The position numbers were made by a program, and so were the translations under genes. The notes below the pieces were generated by a model. That model did not search any database. It had not been told where the DNA came from and saw only the letters and a list, made by a program, of their open reading frames with translations. A DNA stretch of 22,401 nt, taken from a virus. Shown here piece after piece: positions 15,026 to 20,803 of this stretch; the first letter of the stretch is position 1; each line of letters starts with the position of its first letter. The stretch is from positions 1 to 22,401 of IMG/VR virus record IMGVR_UViG_3300046000_006266. One strand, 5' to 3'.

Positions 15026-15817
15026 CTACGTCATGCAATAGCCGGACTCGCAGTTGTCTAACTCGTTATCTTCAAACATGTTGATTGACGGCTGGTCTAC
15101 CGCTTGCTCTAATGGTACAAGCCACGGTGAAAGATACACTTCATCACGACCAGCAGCACTACGTTTAGCATTGAGATGGTGTTCAAGGTGAATGGCCCTA
15201 TCAAACAACTCCGGCTCATTTTGTCGCAAATGAATCCAATCCTGCTTTCGGAAGTATGGGCAAAACCAACACGATGACTTGGGAGGAATTGGCAGGCCCG
15301 CATCCTGAATGGCTTTCTGGCACATGGCGCGTGTGAGCATCAAGTCAATCAGTGGATATTCCTTTTTGACAAACGGCTCACGCTCTGGATCGTCGGTACG
15401 CATTCGATACGATTCGTCTACGCTGATGCCAACCCCAAGCGTGGCCCGATGTTCCTTAGTTGCGCCAGCGTTTGCTTTCATCCATCGCTCAATAACTTTA
15501 ACCTTCCACTTCGTCGTGCAATTTCGCTGTGCAGGAATGCCAACCTTTCCCATCTTGACCGGAATGCTCACGTTACTATTTTCACTCGTAATGTCTTGGT
15601 AAAGTGATAATCCGTTCTTGCGTACTTCGTGAATGGTGATGCCATGTGCTAGTGCAAACGGTCGTGCAATTTCATTCAGATACTCAATGGTGTGTGGATT
15701 CTCACTGTCTTCTCCAACGTTGGCAAACACAAAATCGGTGTAAGCAAGTTGTTTCTGTGCTGACAGTACGAGGGCGGCCATTGATTGAACACCGCCACCG
15801 AAACTAAACACTTTCAT
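15026..15817 (-). CDS. PAPS-reductase-like PP-loop protein
   Basis: A 263-aa protein of the adenine-nucleotide alpha-hydrolase (PP-loop) superfamily, usually labelled phage PAPS reductase-like. The P-loop-like motif is KVFSFGGGVQSMA at residues 2-14, followed by DFVFANVGEDSENP, RNCTTKWK (C100) and SSCWFCPYFRKQDW (C183, C186), the cysteine pattern seen in phage members. Start ATG 15817 has AAGGAG eight bases upstream; ATG 15844 is an alternative. Family members activate or reduce substrates through adenylylation; candidates in phage are sulfur or base modification of nucleic acid, or sulfate assimilation. The actual substrate cannot be told from the sequence. Confidence 0.75.
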   Translation of the reverse strand: MKVFSFGGGVQSMAALVLSAQKQLAYTDFVFANVGEDSENPHTIEYLNEIARPFALAHGITIHEVRKNGLSLYQDITSENSNVSIPVKMGKVGIPAQRNCTTKWKVKVIERWMKANAGATKEHRATLGVGISVDESYRMRTDDPEREPFVKKEYPLIDLMLTRAMCQKAIQDAGLPIPPKSSCWFCPYFRKQDWIHLRQNEPELFDRAIHLEHHLNAKRSAAGRDEVYLSPWLVPLEQAVDQPSINMFEDNELDNCESGYCMT

Positions 15818-15863
15818 TTGGTCGCTCTCCTTTGATACAATCATAGTGCAGACCCCTCTGCAA

Positions 15864-15890
15864 GCGACGGGCACTCCCCCTGCCCGTCGC
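15864..15890 (-). promoter_or_regulatory. perfect 10-bp-stem hairpin between genes
   Basis: GCGACGGGCA (15864-15873) pairs perfectly with TGCCCGTCGC (15881-15890), loop 7 nt. It lies in the 79-bp gap before the PAPS-reductase-like gene. In the leftward RNA the loop is GGGGGAG and no T run follows, so it is not a standard terminator. It could be an RNA processing or attenuation site. A 30-codon ORF (15804-15896) runs through it. Confidence 0.7.
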
Positions 15891-15896
15891 ATTCAT

Positions 15897-16211
15897 TTAC
15901 TTTCCGCCGTGATACCACACCATTGCAATCCGTACCGCTTGTGCAATCGACACCTTGCGCCGAAGCGACAGGTCTTTGAGGCGATTATAATCGGCTGGCT
16001 CAAAGTATGCACCAAGCGGTACCCGAAACCGTTCCATCTCTACCTCAAAGATAGGCGATCCTGCCTCAATCCACTTCTTGGTCACGATGCGGATGTGGTC
16101 GCTCATGCTGTTCATTTCGGCGTCCGCTCGCAGACGGATCTTGTTGGCGAGTGGCTCGGGCACTGATGTGGCCACCATTGTGTACGCTTTGATAGAGCTG
16201 TTCAATCGCAT
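15897..16211 (-). CDS. ribbon-helix-helix-like protein (double domain)
   Basis: A 104-aa protein with two apparent ribbon-helix-helix-like segments: VATSVPEPLANKIRLRADAE with SMSDHIRIVTKKWIEAG, and RVPLGAYFEPADYNRLKDLS with VSIAQAVRIAMVWY. RHH proteins bind DNA as dimers, commonly as repressors. Start choice is unsure: TTG 16220 (very close to AAGGAG), ATG 16211 (used here) or ATG 16178. The gene overlaps the previous RHH-like gene in another frame. A transcription-control role for early genes is an inference. Confidence 0.55.
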   Translation of the reverse strand: MRLNSSIKAYTMVATSVPEPLANKIRLRADAEMNSMSDHIRIVTKKWIEAGSPIFEVEMERFRVPLGAYFEPADYNRLKDLSLRRKVSIAQAVRIAMVWYHGGK

Positions 16212-16314
16212 ATCGTACAATCTCTCCTTTCGTCTTCCGAAGCCTGATAGATAGGTCGGTAATCTTGTTGTCTATTTGCTTATCAATCCGCAGAGAAAAG
16301 ATTCTTCCTAGCAT
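16066..16314 (-). CDS. ribbon-helix-helix (CopG-like) protein
   Basis: An 82-aa protein whose first 45 residues (IFSLRIDKQIDNKITDLSIR followed by KTKGEIVRYAIEQLYQS) fit the RHH fold: an N-terminal strand then two helices. The remaining ~38 residues, rich in His, Arg and Gln, look like a by-product of overlapping the next gene rather than a domain. ATG 16314 has GAGGGG upstream and overlaps the previous stop by 7 bp. Likely a small DNA-binding regulator. Confidence 0.6.
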   Translation of the reverse strand: MLGRIFSLRIDKQIDNKITDLSIRLRKTKGEIVRYAIEQLYQSVHNGGHISARATRQQDPSASGRRNEQHERPHPHRDQEVD

Positions 16315-16646
16315 CGTTCCCCTCCAATAGGAAAGCCGTGAGTGTCTACGTGCTTCAGCACTTCCAGCGTCGCTGCCGCCATCGTGGTGCCAGCATCTAT
16401 CTCTATGAAATGAATCCCCTGCAAACGCTCCATATCATCACACATCTGCTTCATCATGTACTCAAAGCGCATACGCTGAAACTGTTGATGTGATGGTTCT
16501 GGTGACAGTCCCATCTTGTTGATGCCTGCTAACCACACCTCTGCTTCGCGCAGATGTTCTACCATCTCGTTTAAGTGCTTGGCCCGCATCTCGTACACCT
16601 CACGCAGATGTTTGGCAGAGTTCTGCATATCCTCAAAGTAGCTCAT
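16308..16646 (-). CDS. hypothetical helical protein
   Basis: A 112-aa protein of unknown function. The first ~60 residues are strongly helical and coiled-coil-like (MQNSAKHLREVYEMRAKHLN, then EMVEHLREAEVWLAGI), with many Met and Glu. The C-terminal part (FIEIDAGTTMAAATLEVLKH) is less charged. The ribosome binding site AAAGGAGGAAGTG is excellent; GTG 16649 is an alternative start but too close to it. A perfect hairpin lies just upstream. No homologous family is recognised. Confidence 0.55.
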   Translation of the reverse strand: MSYFEDMQNSAKHLREVYEMRAKHLNEMVEHLREAEVWLAGINKMGLSPEPSHQQFQRMRFEYMMKQMCDDMERLQGIHFIEIDAGTTMAAATLEVLKHVDTHGFPIGGERC

Positions 16647-16659
16647 CACTTCCTCCTTT

Positions 16660-16689
16660 CGTGGCTAGGCAGTTGCCCACCTAGCCACG
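16660..16689 (-). promoter_or_regulatory. perfect 10-bp-stem hairpin before a ribosome binding site
   Basis: CGTGGCTAGG (16660-16669) pairs with CCTAGCCACG (16680-16689), loop 10 nt. In the leftward RNA the hairpin ends directly before AAAGGAGGAAGTGATG, the ribosome binding site of the next gene, with no T run. It sits in one of only two sizeable gaps of the operon. Candidate RNA processing, attenuation or protein-binding site. Confidence 0.7.
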
Positions 16690-16696
16690 GATACTA

Positions 16697-16966
16697 TTAC
16701 CAATCCATATCTACGTAGTAGTTGTTAGTTTCCCATGCGACCGGAGTAAATATCCCCACCTCATCCGCGCCCAGCGTGCCTAAGATGTCGTTGTCGAGTA
16801 CGGTGCGATCCATCGGTGACAGTCGCTGATTGTGGCTGTCGGTTGGTGTAACTACTACGTGGTTCACAAGTCCACCATCGGTACGGTAGATAACCACCTT
16901 TGCACTCTTACCATGCAACGTGCCGATGTACACGGTGCCAATCATGGCTAATTGCATACTTCTCAT
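16697..16966 (-). CDS. hypothetical small protein
   Basis: An 89-aa protein of unknown family. It is strand-rich with a compact pattern (QLAMIGTVYIGTLHGKSAKV, then VNHVVVTPTDSHN) and ends with an acidic/aromatic NNYYVDMDW. The ATG overlaps the previous stop (ATGA), with GGGGCG upstream. No signal peptide, membrane segment or catalytic motif is evident. Coupled expression with the recombination-type gene suggests an early role, but nothing more can be said. Confidence 0.5.
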   Translation of the reverse strand: MRSMQLAMIGTVYIGTLHGKSAKVVIYRTDGGLVNHVVVTPTDSHNQRLSPMDRTVLDNDILGTLGADEVGIFTPVAWETNNYYVDMDW

Positions 16967-17508
16967 GCTTTCGCCCCTTTCTTGTCAATCTCGCCCTTGA
17001 TGTATTTCCCCAGCTGGATGAGTTCCACGTCATCCAAATCATCGATTGGCATATCCAGCAACGGATGAGCAAGGTCAATGTGCTTGTCGGCAGCTATCTT
17101 GAGCAACGCATCCAAGCGATCCTCAAACTGCTTGCGCTTGTCGACCGGCTTATTCGCATCATGCTCCGCACGTCGTTGCGCTTCTTCCACTTCCTCACGT
17201 GACGCAATGGCATAGCCCTGTCGCTTGTCGGATGAGTATCCAAGAAATGCCAGCGCACGGCCAATGGCAGACGTTTCGCAATCCTCAATCGGATTGGTAG
17301 CCTTTGCGCTGTTGCCTGCGATGTCAAGCCGGAAGCTTGATGTGCCGGTAGCGTGGCGGTCGTTTCGCATGTACACGGTTGCCTGAATGTATCCCATCGC
17401 CGTGGTCAGCATGATTGGCTGACTGACTTCAATCTTGACGATTTCTGCCTGTGCATCGAAGATGCGCTCGGCTACACCCACATAGTGCTGTAATCGGTTG
17501 TTAGTCAC
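16963..17508 (-). CDS. recombination/ssDNA-annealing-type protein (ETSAxGRALA family)
   Basis: A 181-aa protein carrying the motif ATNPIEDCETSAIGRALAFLGY (residues ~78-99), recurrent in phage proteins encoded beside recombination and replication genes; such proteins are often considered Rad52/ERF-like ssDNA-binding or annealing candidates. It begins with QHYVGVAERIFDAQAEIVKI and strand-rich segments (GYIQATVYMRNDRHATGTSS), then has a charged helical C-terminal half. The frame is open to ATG 17526, but GTG 17508 overlaps the previous stop (GTGA) with AGAGG upstream, so it is preferred. RusA at the operon end supports a recombination role. Function is inferred from motif and context. Confidence 0.5.
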   Translation of the reverse strand: MTNNRLQHYVGVAERIFDAQAEIVKIEVSQPIMLTTAMGYIQATVYMRNDRHATGTSSFRLDIAGNSAKATNPIEDCETSAIGRALAFLGYSSDKRQGYAIASREEVEEAQRRAEHDANKPVDKRKQFEDRLDALLKIAADKHIDLAHPLLDMPIDDLDDVELIQLGKYIKGEIDKKGAKA

Positions 17509-17978
17509 TTGATTGCCTCTTTCCATGCCTGATGCTTTTCCCCTGCTGCCTTGTAGTGTTGGAGTGCCTGACCGAAGTACAACTGCCCTTCCTTATCGCC
17601 GTCCCCCAGCATGAATGCGGTGCGGTGTGCGCCAAGACCCAAGCGTACTTCGTAGTCCACATCATTCACCAAGCGATCTGCTTCCTCGCCACACCCATAC
17701 GGCAACTGCTTGGTGTCGTATTTGACGATAATGGCATCCAGCTGTGTGATGGTCTGTATGTCGCCCCACAACTCATACACTTCTACGAAGTTCGTTGACC
17801 ATTCCTCTGGCTCGCAAGTTGCGGTTGATGTTTCTGTTGGCGCAATCGTGGGTGCGATGGTCGCCTGTGGTACTGCGGTTGCTTCCATAACGGTCTTGTC
17901 GGTGTCATCCATCAGTGCGCCGATTGCGCCAAAGAACACCAGCAATCCGATGCCCCACACACATCCTTTGTTCTTCAT
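17505..17978 (-). CDS. membrane-anchored protein with Thr/Pro stalk
   Basis: A 157-aa protein with one N-terminal hydrophobic helix (residues ~7-23, CVWGIGLLVFFGAIGALM) after a short basic start, suggesting insertion with most of the protein outside the cytoplasm. A Thr/Ala/Pro-rich stalk (around APTIAPTETSTAT) separates the anchor from a soluble part with two Cys (CEPEEW and YGCGEEAD). There is no clear lipobox. Expressed second in the early operon, it might alter the host envelope, for example in superinfection exclusion, but there is no direct evidence. The ATG follows GGTAGGGAG tightly. Confidence 0.55.
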   Translation of the reverse strand: MKNKGCVWGIGLLVFFGAIGALMDDTDKTVMEATAVPQATIAPTIAPTETSTATCEPEEWSTNFVEVYELWGDIQTITQLDAIIVKYDTKQLPYGCGEEADRLVNDVDYEVRLGLGAHRTAFMLGDGDKEGQLYFGQALQHYKAAGEKHQAWKEAIK

Positions 17979-17982
17979 CTCC

Positions 17983-18300
17983 CTACCACTCTTTCTTGAT
18001 AACTAGGTAACCCTTTGAGGTTGTTTCCGACCGTGCCTCGCTGATGGCGGTAGCGGTGTGGATGTCGCCGTCTTTCAGGCACTGTGCCACGAACGCATCC
18101 AGCTTCTTGGTGTCGTACTTGATGCTGGTGCGATCCTTCGTGACCGTCACCGTACCAAGTCCCTCTACGACCAACTTCTCGTTGTTGCGCTCTGCCATCA
18201 CTTTGGCAATCTCCTGGCGCAGGATGTCCTTACGCTCGGTAAGAAGCGTCAACTCACTCTCGACCTCTCCCAACTCTGACAACAATGCGTTGATGTCCAT
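17983..18300 (-). CDS. hypothetical coiled-coil protein, first early gene
   Basis: A 105-aa protein of unknown function, first gene of the leftward operon. Residues ~1-45 form a coiled coil (LLSELGEVESELTLLTERKD, then ILRQEIAKVMAERN). The C-terminal part has strands with conserved-looking polar residues (GLGTVTVTKDRTSIKYDTKK, then SEARSETTSKGYLVIKKEW), a pattern resembling short phage early proteins. ATG 18300 has GAGGGG six bases upstream and is about 38 nt from the predicted transcription start. The stop lies 4 bp before the next start. Confidence 0.6.
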   Translation of the reverse strand: MDINALLSELGEVESELTLLTERKDILRQEIAKVMAERNNEKLVVEGLGTVTVTKDRTSIKYDTKKLDAFVAQCLKDGDIHTATAISEARSETTSKGYLVIKKEW

Positions 18301-18316
18301 AGTCCCCTCGTGCTAT

Positions 18317-18337
18317 TCGGAATCTCTCTTGTTCCGA
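18317..18337 (-). promoter_or_regulatory. inverted repeat at 5' end of early leftward RNA
   Basis: TCGGAA (18317-18322) and TTCCGA (18332-18337) form a 6-bp inverted repeat with a 9-nt spacer, starting 8 nt after the -10 box of the leftward promoter. It could be a 5' RNA hairpin or an operator. Confidence 0.5.
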
Positions 18338-18345
18338 CAGTTCCT

Positions 18346-18374
18346 ATAGTAATACAAAAGAAAAGTGTTGTCAA
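18346..18374 (-). promoter_or_regulatory. leftward early promoter
   Basis: On the - strand, TTGACA (18374-18369) is followed by a 17-bp spacer and TACTAT (18351-18346), close to sigma70 consensus. Start expected near 18339. It drives the early operon ending at RusA. Confidence 0.85.
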
Positions 18375-18473
18375 GAGGAATCTTTGGCAATTTCCAAAAC
18401 ACGAACGAACGACCTTGATTGTCCACGCACGCACGCCTGCGAGAATCGCATCGCCGAGTAGTCGCACGAACGC

Positions 18474-18607
18474 GCGGAACCAAGCTCCGAGTAGTAGCAC
18501 GAACGAACGACGAACGACGAAGCTCCCCTCGCCGTCGCACGCACGCGGAACCGCAGGCCGAGTAGTAGGCGTGGCAGATACGCGCGGAACCGAACGCCGA
18601 GTAGTAG
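18474..18607 (+). repeat. three spaced repeats GCGGAACC-N5-CCGAGTAGTAG
   Basis: Exact two-part 24-bp units at 18474-18497, 18545-18568 and 18584-18607, with a half-copy CCGAGTAGT at 18454. The five central bases vary (AAGCT, GCAGG, GAACG) while both outer blocks are invariant, which suggests bipartite protein-binding sites. Confidence 0.85.
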
Positions 18608-18807
18608 CTGGGAGGGGGGGTGTTTGGCGCGCCTCCGGCCGCCTCCGGCGATCCGCTCCGGCTCCGTCGGCCACCGGCCGAACCTGGCATTTACTCATCT
18701 TGTGATGGGTGCTGGGCTCGGCTCGGTTCGGTGCTGCGATCTGCCACCCCGGCCGGTTCGGTGCTGAGTGCTGCCGATGACACATATATACAGATGATAA
18801 TTTGGGC

Positions 18808-18863
18808 AATTCTAGGGAATATCAAAATTAGTACTTGACAATGTTTTTTAGTCGTGTTACATT
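18808..18863 (+). promoter_or_regulatory. rightward promoter 1 with conserved upstream block
   Basis: TTGACA (18835-18840), 17-bp spacer, TACATT (18858-18863). A 22-nt AT-rich block at 18808-18829 and the spacer are shared with promoter 2 at 20739-20794 at identical spacing (19/22 and 15/17 matches). Confidence 0.8.
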
Positions 18864-18871
18864 GTGTGCAC

Positions 18872-18896
18872 GTCAACCCAAATAGTAGTGGTTGAC
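18872..18896 (+). promoter_or_regulatory. 5' leader hairpin / operator of module 1
   Basis: GTCAACC (18872-18878) pairs with GGTTGAC (18890-18896), loop 11 nt, starting 8 nt after the -10 box, so at the predicted 5' end of the mRNA and before the ribosome binding site TAGGAGATA. Confidence 0.65.
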
Positions 18897-18916
18897 ACCA
18901 TAGGAGATATAGAACC

Positions 18917-19717
18917 ATGTTCTACAATGCACAGGACAACACCCCGGCCACGTTGCACACCATCACGTATTGGTACAAATCGAAGGTCAACGCAACAGCC
19001 GTGGTAGGTAAGGGTAGTGGTATGGTTGTAAAGGGTGGCCGGGTCGATGTGTCACAATCATCACGGGTTATCAATGGGTTGTTGAAGATCACCCCGGCCG
19101 GGTCGATGGTACAATTCGCCGATGGGCACCAGATGGCAAGTATACCGGTGGTTGCGTTATACCATGATGCAAGTGGTAACCAAATTACCCCCAATGCTGA
19201 TTGTATGCTAGACATTGACATTAGTATTGATCTGGCAATCATGGTTAAGTTCGGCAACGTGGTAAAGATGGTAATTAGTGATGGGGAATATACCACGGGC
19301 AAAACACAATTACCCGGGGCCGGTGGTTGGAACACCACCTACACCACCCCCCGGGGTCGCATGATATCGGCGCAAATCGGTGAGAGTTCGGCCGGGTTGC
19401 GTGGTAAGAAGTGGTACCCAAACTATGACGAAATCGACACAACCAAACCGGTGATGACCATTACACACAATGACAATAATGCTCCTGATTTTTCGCGGGT
19501 TATTCCAGATGTGAAAGATTATACTACCACCATCAGCATTAACGCCGATCTGCTAATGGCTTTGGCAAAAATGGTTGCCGATGGCAATGGTAAACCGGTA
19601 AAGTTACGTGTAAAGGACGCGCAATCACCACTTATTGCCGAGATCAACACCGGTGATAGCACCGACAACAAACCAAGCACGGCTACCTATTTGGTTATGC
19701 CCATGATGGTGCGGTGA
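18917..19717 (+). CDS. divergent DnaN-like sliding clamp candidate
   Basis: A 266-aa protein. Several segments match bacterial beta sliding clamps, the ring that tethers DNA polymerase: SRVINGLLKITPAGSMVQFA followed by DGHQMASIPV (residues ~49-78) like the clamp repeat; APDFSRVIP (189-197) like the FPDYxRVIP junction; ISINADLLMALAKM then VKLRVKDAQSPLI (206-240) like the last clamp domain; and the closing TYLVMPMMVR, matching the YxVMPMR end. It is ~100 aa shorter than DnaN, so one domain may be missing or reduced. First gene of rightward module 1, with TAGGAGATA as ribosome binding site. No DNA polymerase gene is visible nearby. The clamp call is from motif order and needs structural comparison. 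Confidence 0.5.
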   Translation: MFYNAQDNTPATLHTITYWYKSKVNATAVVGKGSGMVVKGGRVDVSQSSRVINGLLKITPAGSMVQFADGHQMASIPVVALYHDASGNQITPNADCMLDIDISIDLAIMVKFGNVVKMVISDGEYTTGKTQLPGAGGWNTTYTTPRGRMISAQIGESSAGLRGKKWYPNYDEIDTTKPVMTITHNDNNAPDFSRVIPDVKDYTTTISINADLLMALAKMVADGNGKPVKLRVKDAQSPLIAEINTGDSTDNKPSTATYLVMPMMVR

Positions 19718-19779
19718 TGGAATTACTACTATTCTTGATTGCGTATCTGATTGTACGTCAACAGAACAAAGGAAGATAA
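19717..19779 (+). CDS. 20-aa membrane microprotein candidate
   Basis: A 20-codon ORF starts within the clamp-like stop (TGATG overlap) and encodes MELLLFLIAYLIVRQQ... followed by NKGR: one hydrophobic helix of ~13 residues and a positively charged tail, the layout of single-span membrane microproteins. Its last codons (AAAGGAAGA) provide the ribosome binding site of the next gene, so it may also act as a translational bridge. Function unknown. Confidence 0.45.
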   Translation: MELLLFLIAYLIVRQQNKGR

Positions 19780-19785
19780 CACGCT

Positions 19786-20010
19786 ATGAACACTATTCGA
19801 TATTGGTTAGCACGTAAACTTTTGGGTGTGGTGGTGTATGCTATTGTGTACACCGATGGCACCGAGCAAGTTGCCAGCAATGCACACGACGCAATGGCAC
19901 ACGCTGCCAAGCACACCAAGCATTACGGTTGTGTTGCATACATCATCAACCCGGCCGGCCAAACCGTGGCGATCTTCTCGCATGGTATTTATATGGAAGG
20001 AAGTATTTAA
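19786..20010 (+). CDS. hypothetical small protein
   Basis: A 74-aa protein of unknown family. A basic, amphipathic N-terminus (NTIRYWLARKLLGVVVYAIV) is followed by YTDGTEQVASNAHDAMAHAAKH and INPAGQTVAIFSHG, a compact alpha/beta pattern; no catalytic motif is evident. The ATG has AAAGGAAG ahead of it. It shares the GGCCGG-rich style of the region. Co-transcribed with the clamp-like gene. Confidence 0.5.
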   Translation: MNTIRYWLARKLLGVVVYAIVYTDGTEQVASNAHDAMAHAAKHTKHYGCVAYIINPAGQTVAIFSHGIYMEGSI

Positions 20011-20012
20011 TC

Positions 20013-20399
20013 ATGGCACCACGTCGGCGCAACAAAAAGTATTTGAGTGAACGAGCCCAGGCGTTAGGGTTGGGGGTTGCTGATTATAACCCTGGTGATG
20101 GGGTTCGGTATGTGGTGAAGTCGGCTCCGCATCATGATTACTTTGGTGATGGTGACGTATACCGGGCCGGTTGTAATCCTGGGAATGTCGAGGCGTTTTT
20201 GTATGGGGTGGCATATGCTCAACTAGACCTGAAAGGGTCAATACTTCGCAATATGCAAATGGAATATGCCGACATAGCAGAGTATGAACGCAACGCCGAA
20301 AAGTACGAACCGGCCATCATTGAACGCAATAAACGATGGTGCTATAAACGGCTGGAAGTGTACCGAGAATTACTCAATACATTAGACAAGCTAGCATAG
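20013..20399 (+). CDS. hypothetical basic protein
   Basis: A 128-aa protein of unknown function. The ATG at 20013, two bases after the previous stop and downstream of GAAGGAAG, is chosen; the frame is open upstream but within the previous gene. It begins with a basic patch (APRRRNKKYL), continues with Gly/Asp/Tyr-rich sequence (DYNPGDGVRYVVKSAPHHDY) and ends in charged helices (YADIAEYERNAEKYEPAIIE, then RWCYKRLEVYRELL). A nucleic-acid-binding role is possible from the basic start but not shown. Last gene of module 1, just before its terminator. Confidence 0.5.
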   Translation: MAPRRRNKKYLSERAQALGLGVADYNPGDGVRYVVKSAPHHDYFGDGDVYRAGCNPGNVEAFLYGVAYAQLDLKGSILRNMQMEYADIAEYERNAEKYEPAIIERNKRWCYKRLEVYRELLNTLDKLA

Positions 20400-20415
20400 A
20401 CCACCACCAACCACG

Positions 20416-20448
20416 CAACCCCGGCCACATCGGCCGGGGTTGTTTTTT
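20416..20448 (+). terminator. rho-independent terminator 1
   Basis: 11-bp perfect stem (20416-20426 with 20432-20442), loop acatc, then six T (20443-20448). The inner eight pairs and loop are identical to terminator 2. Confidence 0.92.
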
Positions 20449-20645
20449 GTCAACAAAGAAGCTCTATTATTAAAACGTGAAAAAGATCGTCAACCCCGGC
20501 CGGGCCGGTGGCAACCCGCGCGAATTACACACGACGAGTAGAAGGGGGGGGGTTGCTGGGTCAAAACAACCCCGGCCGCCCATCACCCCGGGCCGGTTGG
20601 GTGGTGCTGACGATCTTACCGGCCGGGGTGGTTTCTCATTTTCTT

Positions 20646-20670
20646 GCCAGCACCCAACCACCCCGGCCGG
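20646..20670 (+). repeat. 25-bp repeat shared with the third leader
   Basis: Identical to 21957-21981: it starts GCCAGCACCC and ends in CCCCGGCCGG. A shorter version (CCACCCCGGCCGG) is at 18744-18756. Confidence 0.9.
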
Positions 20671-20690
20671 TTCGGTTCGGTTCGGTTCGG
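20671..20690 (+). repeat. TTCGG x4 tandem repeat
   Basis: Four perfect 5-bp units directly after CCCCGGCCGG. Related units (CTCGG, CTCGG, TTCGG) are at 18717-18731 and TTCGG at 18757-18761 in the first leader. Confidence 0.9.
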
Positions 20691-20701
20691 TATGGTGGTG
20701 G

Positions 20702-20737
20702 CTGAGTGCTGAGCTGAGTGCTGAGCTGAGTGCTGAG
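20702..20737 (+). repeat. CTGAGTGCTGAG x3 tandem repeat
   Basis: Three exact 12-bp units ending two bases before the conserved promoter block. One 10-bp copy (CTGAGTGCTG) is at 18764-18773 before promoter 1. Confidence 0.95.
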
Positions 20738-20738
20738 T

Positions 20739-20794
20739 AATTTTAGGGGATATCGAAATTGCATATTGACAGTGTTTTTTAGTCGTGCTATCAT
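20739..20794 (+). promoter_or_regulatory. rightward promoter 2 with conserved upstream block
   Basis: TTGACA (20766-20771), 17-bp spacer, TATCAT (20789-20794). Upstream block (20739-20760) and spacer match promoter 1 at the same spacing. Confidence 0.85.
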
Positions 20795-20803
20795 GCTGAC
20801 ATA

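Larger units (their letters stand above)
18401..18868. other. repeat-rich intergenic region, candidate origin
   Basis: This ~470-bp stretch between divergent operons holds no convincing gene. It contains CGAACGA repeats (18402-18411, 18500s), three 24-bp spaced repeats, a G-run (GGGAGGGGGGG at 18610-18620), GCCTCCGG repeats (18631-18655), CTCGG/TTCGG units (18717-18731, 18757-18761), a CCCCGGCCGG element and a CTGAGTGCTG copy. It then turns AT-rich at about 18780-18835 (ACATATATACAGATGATAAT...). Iterons beside an AT-rich tract between divergent promoters are typical of replication origins. Long frames on both strands here are GC-rich artefacts. Confidence 0.45.
20449..20738. other. repeat-rich leader of module 2, no convincing gene
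   Basis: About 290 bp holding elements also present in the first leader: CGAGTAG with a nine-G run (20544-20552), CCCCGGCCG/CCGGGCCGG palindromes, four TTCGG units (20671-20690) and three CTGAGTGCTGAG units. A weak leftward promoter-like sequence lies at 20466-20493. Low-complexity frames here look like artefacts. Confidence 0.6.

Noticed and set aside
18401-18620. Repeats considered as a CRISPR array.
   Set aside because: Repeat units are bipartite with a 5-bp centre and irregular spacing (71 and 39 bp); no uniform spacers and no cas genes.
18249-18809. Long open frames on both strands over the 18.3-18.8 kb leader (186 aa and 125 aa minus, 131 aa plus).
   Set aside because: They are Arg/Pro/Ser-rich low-complexity translations of GC-rich repeats, contradict each other, and lack good ribosome binding sites; the region carries promoters and repeats instead.
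20477-20740. 87-aa plus-strand frame ending in repeated LSAELSAE.
   Set aside because: GTG start without ribosome binding site; the repetitive end is the translation of the CTGAGTGCTGAG array, and G-run/palindrome DNA makes up the rest.
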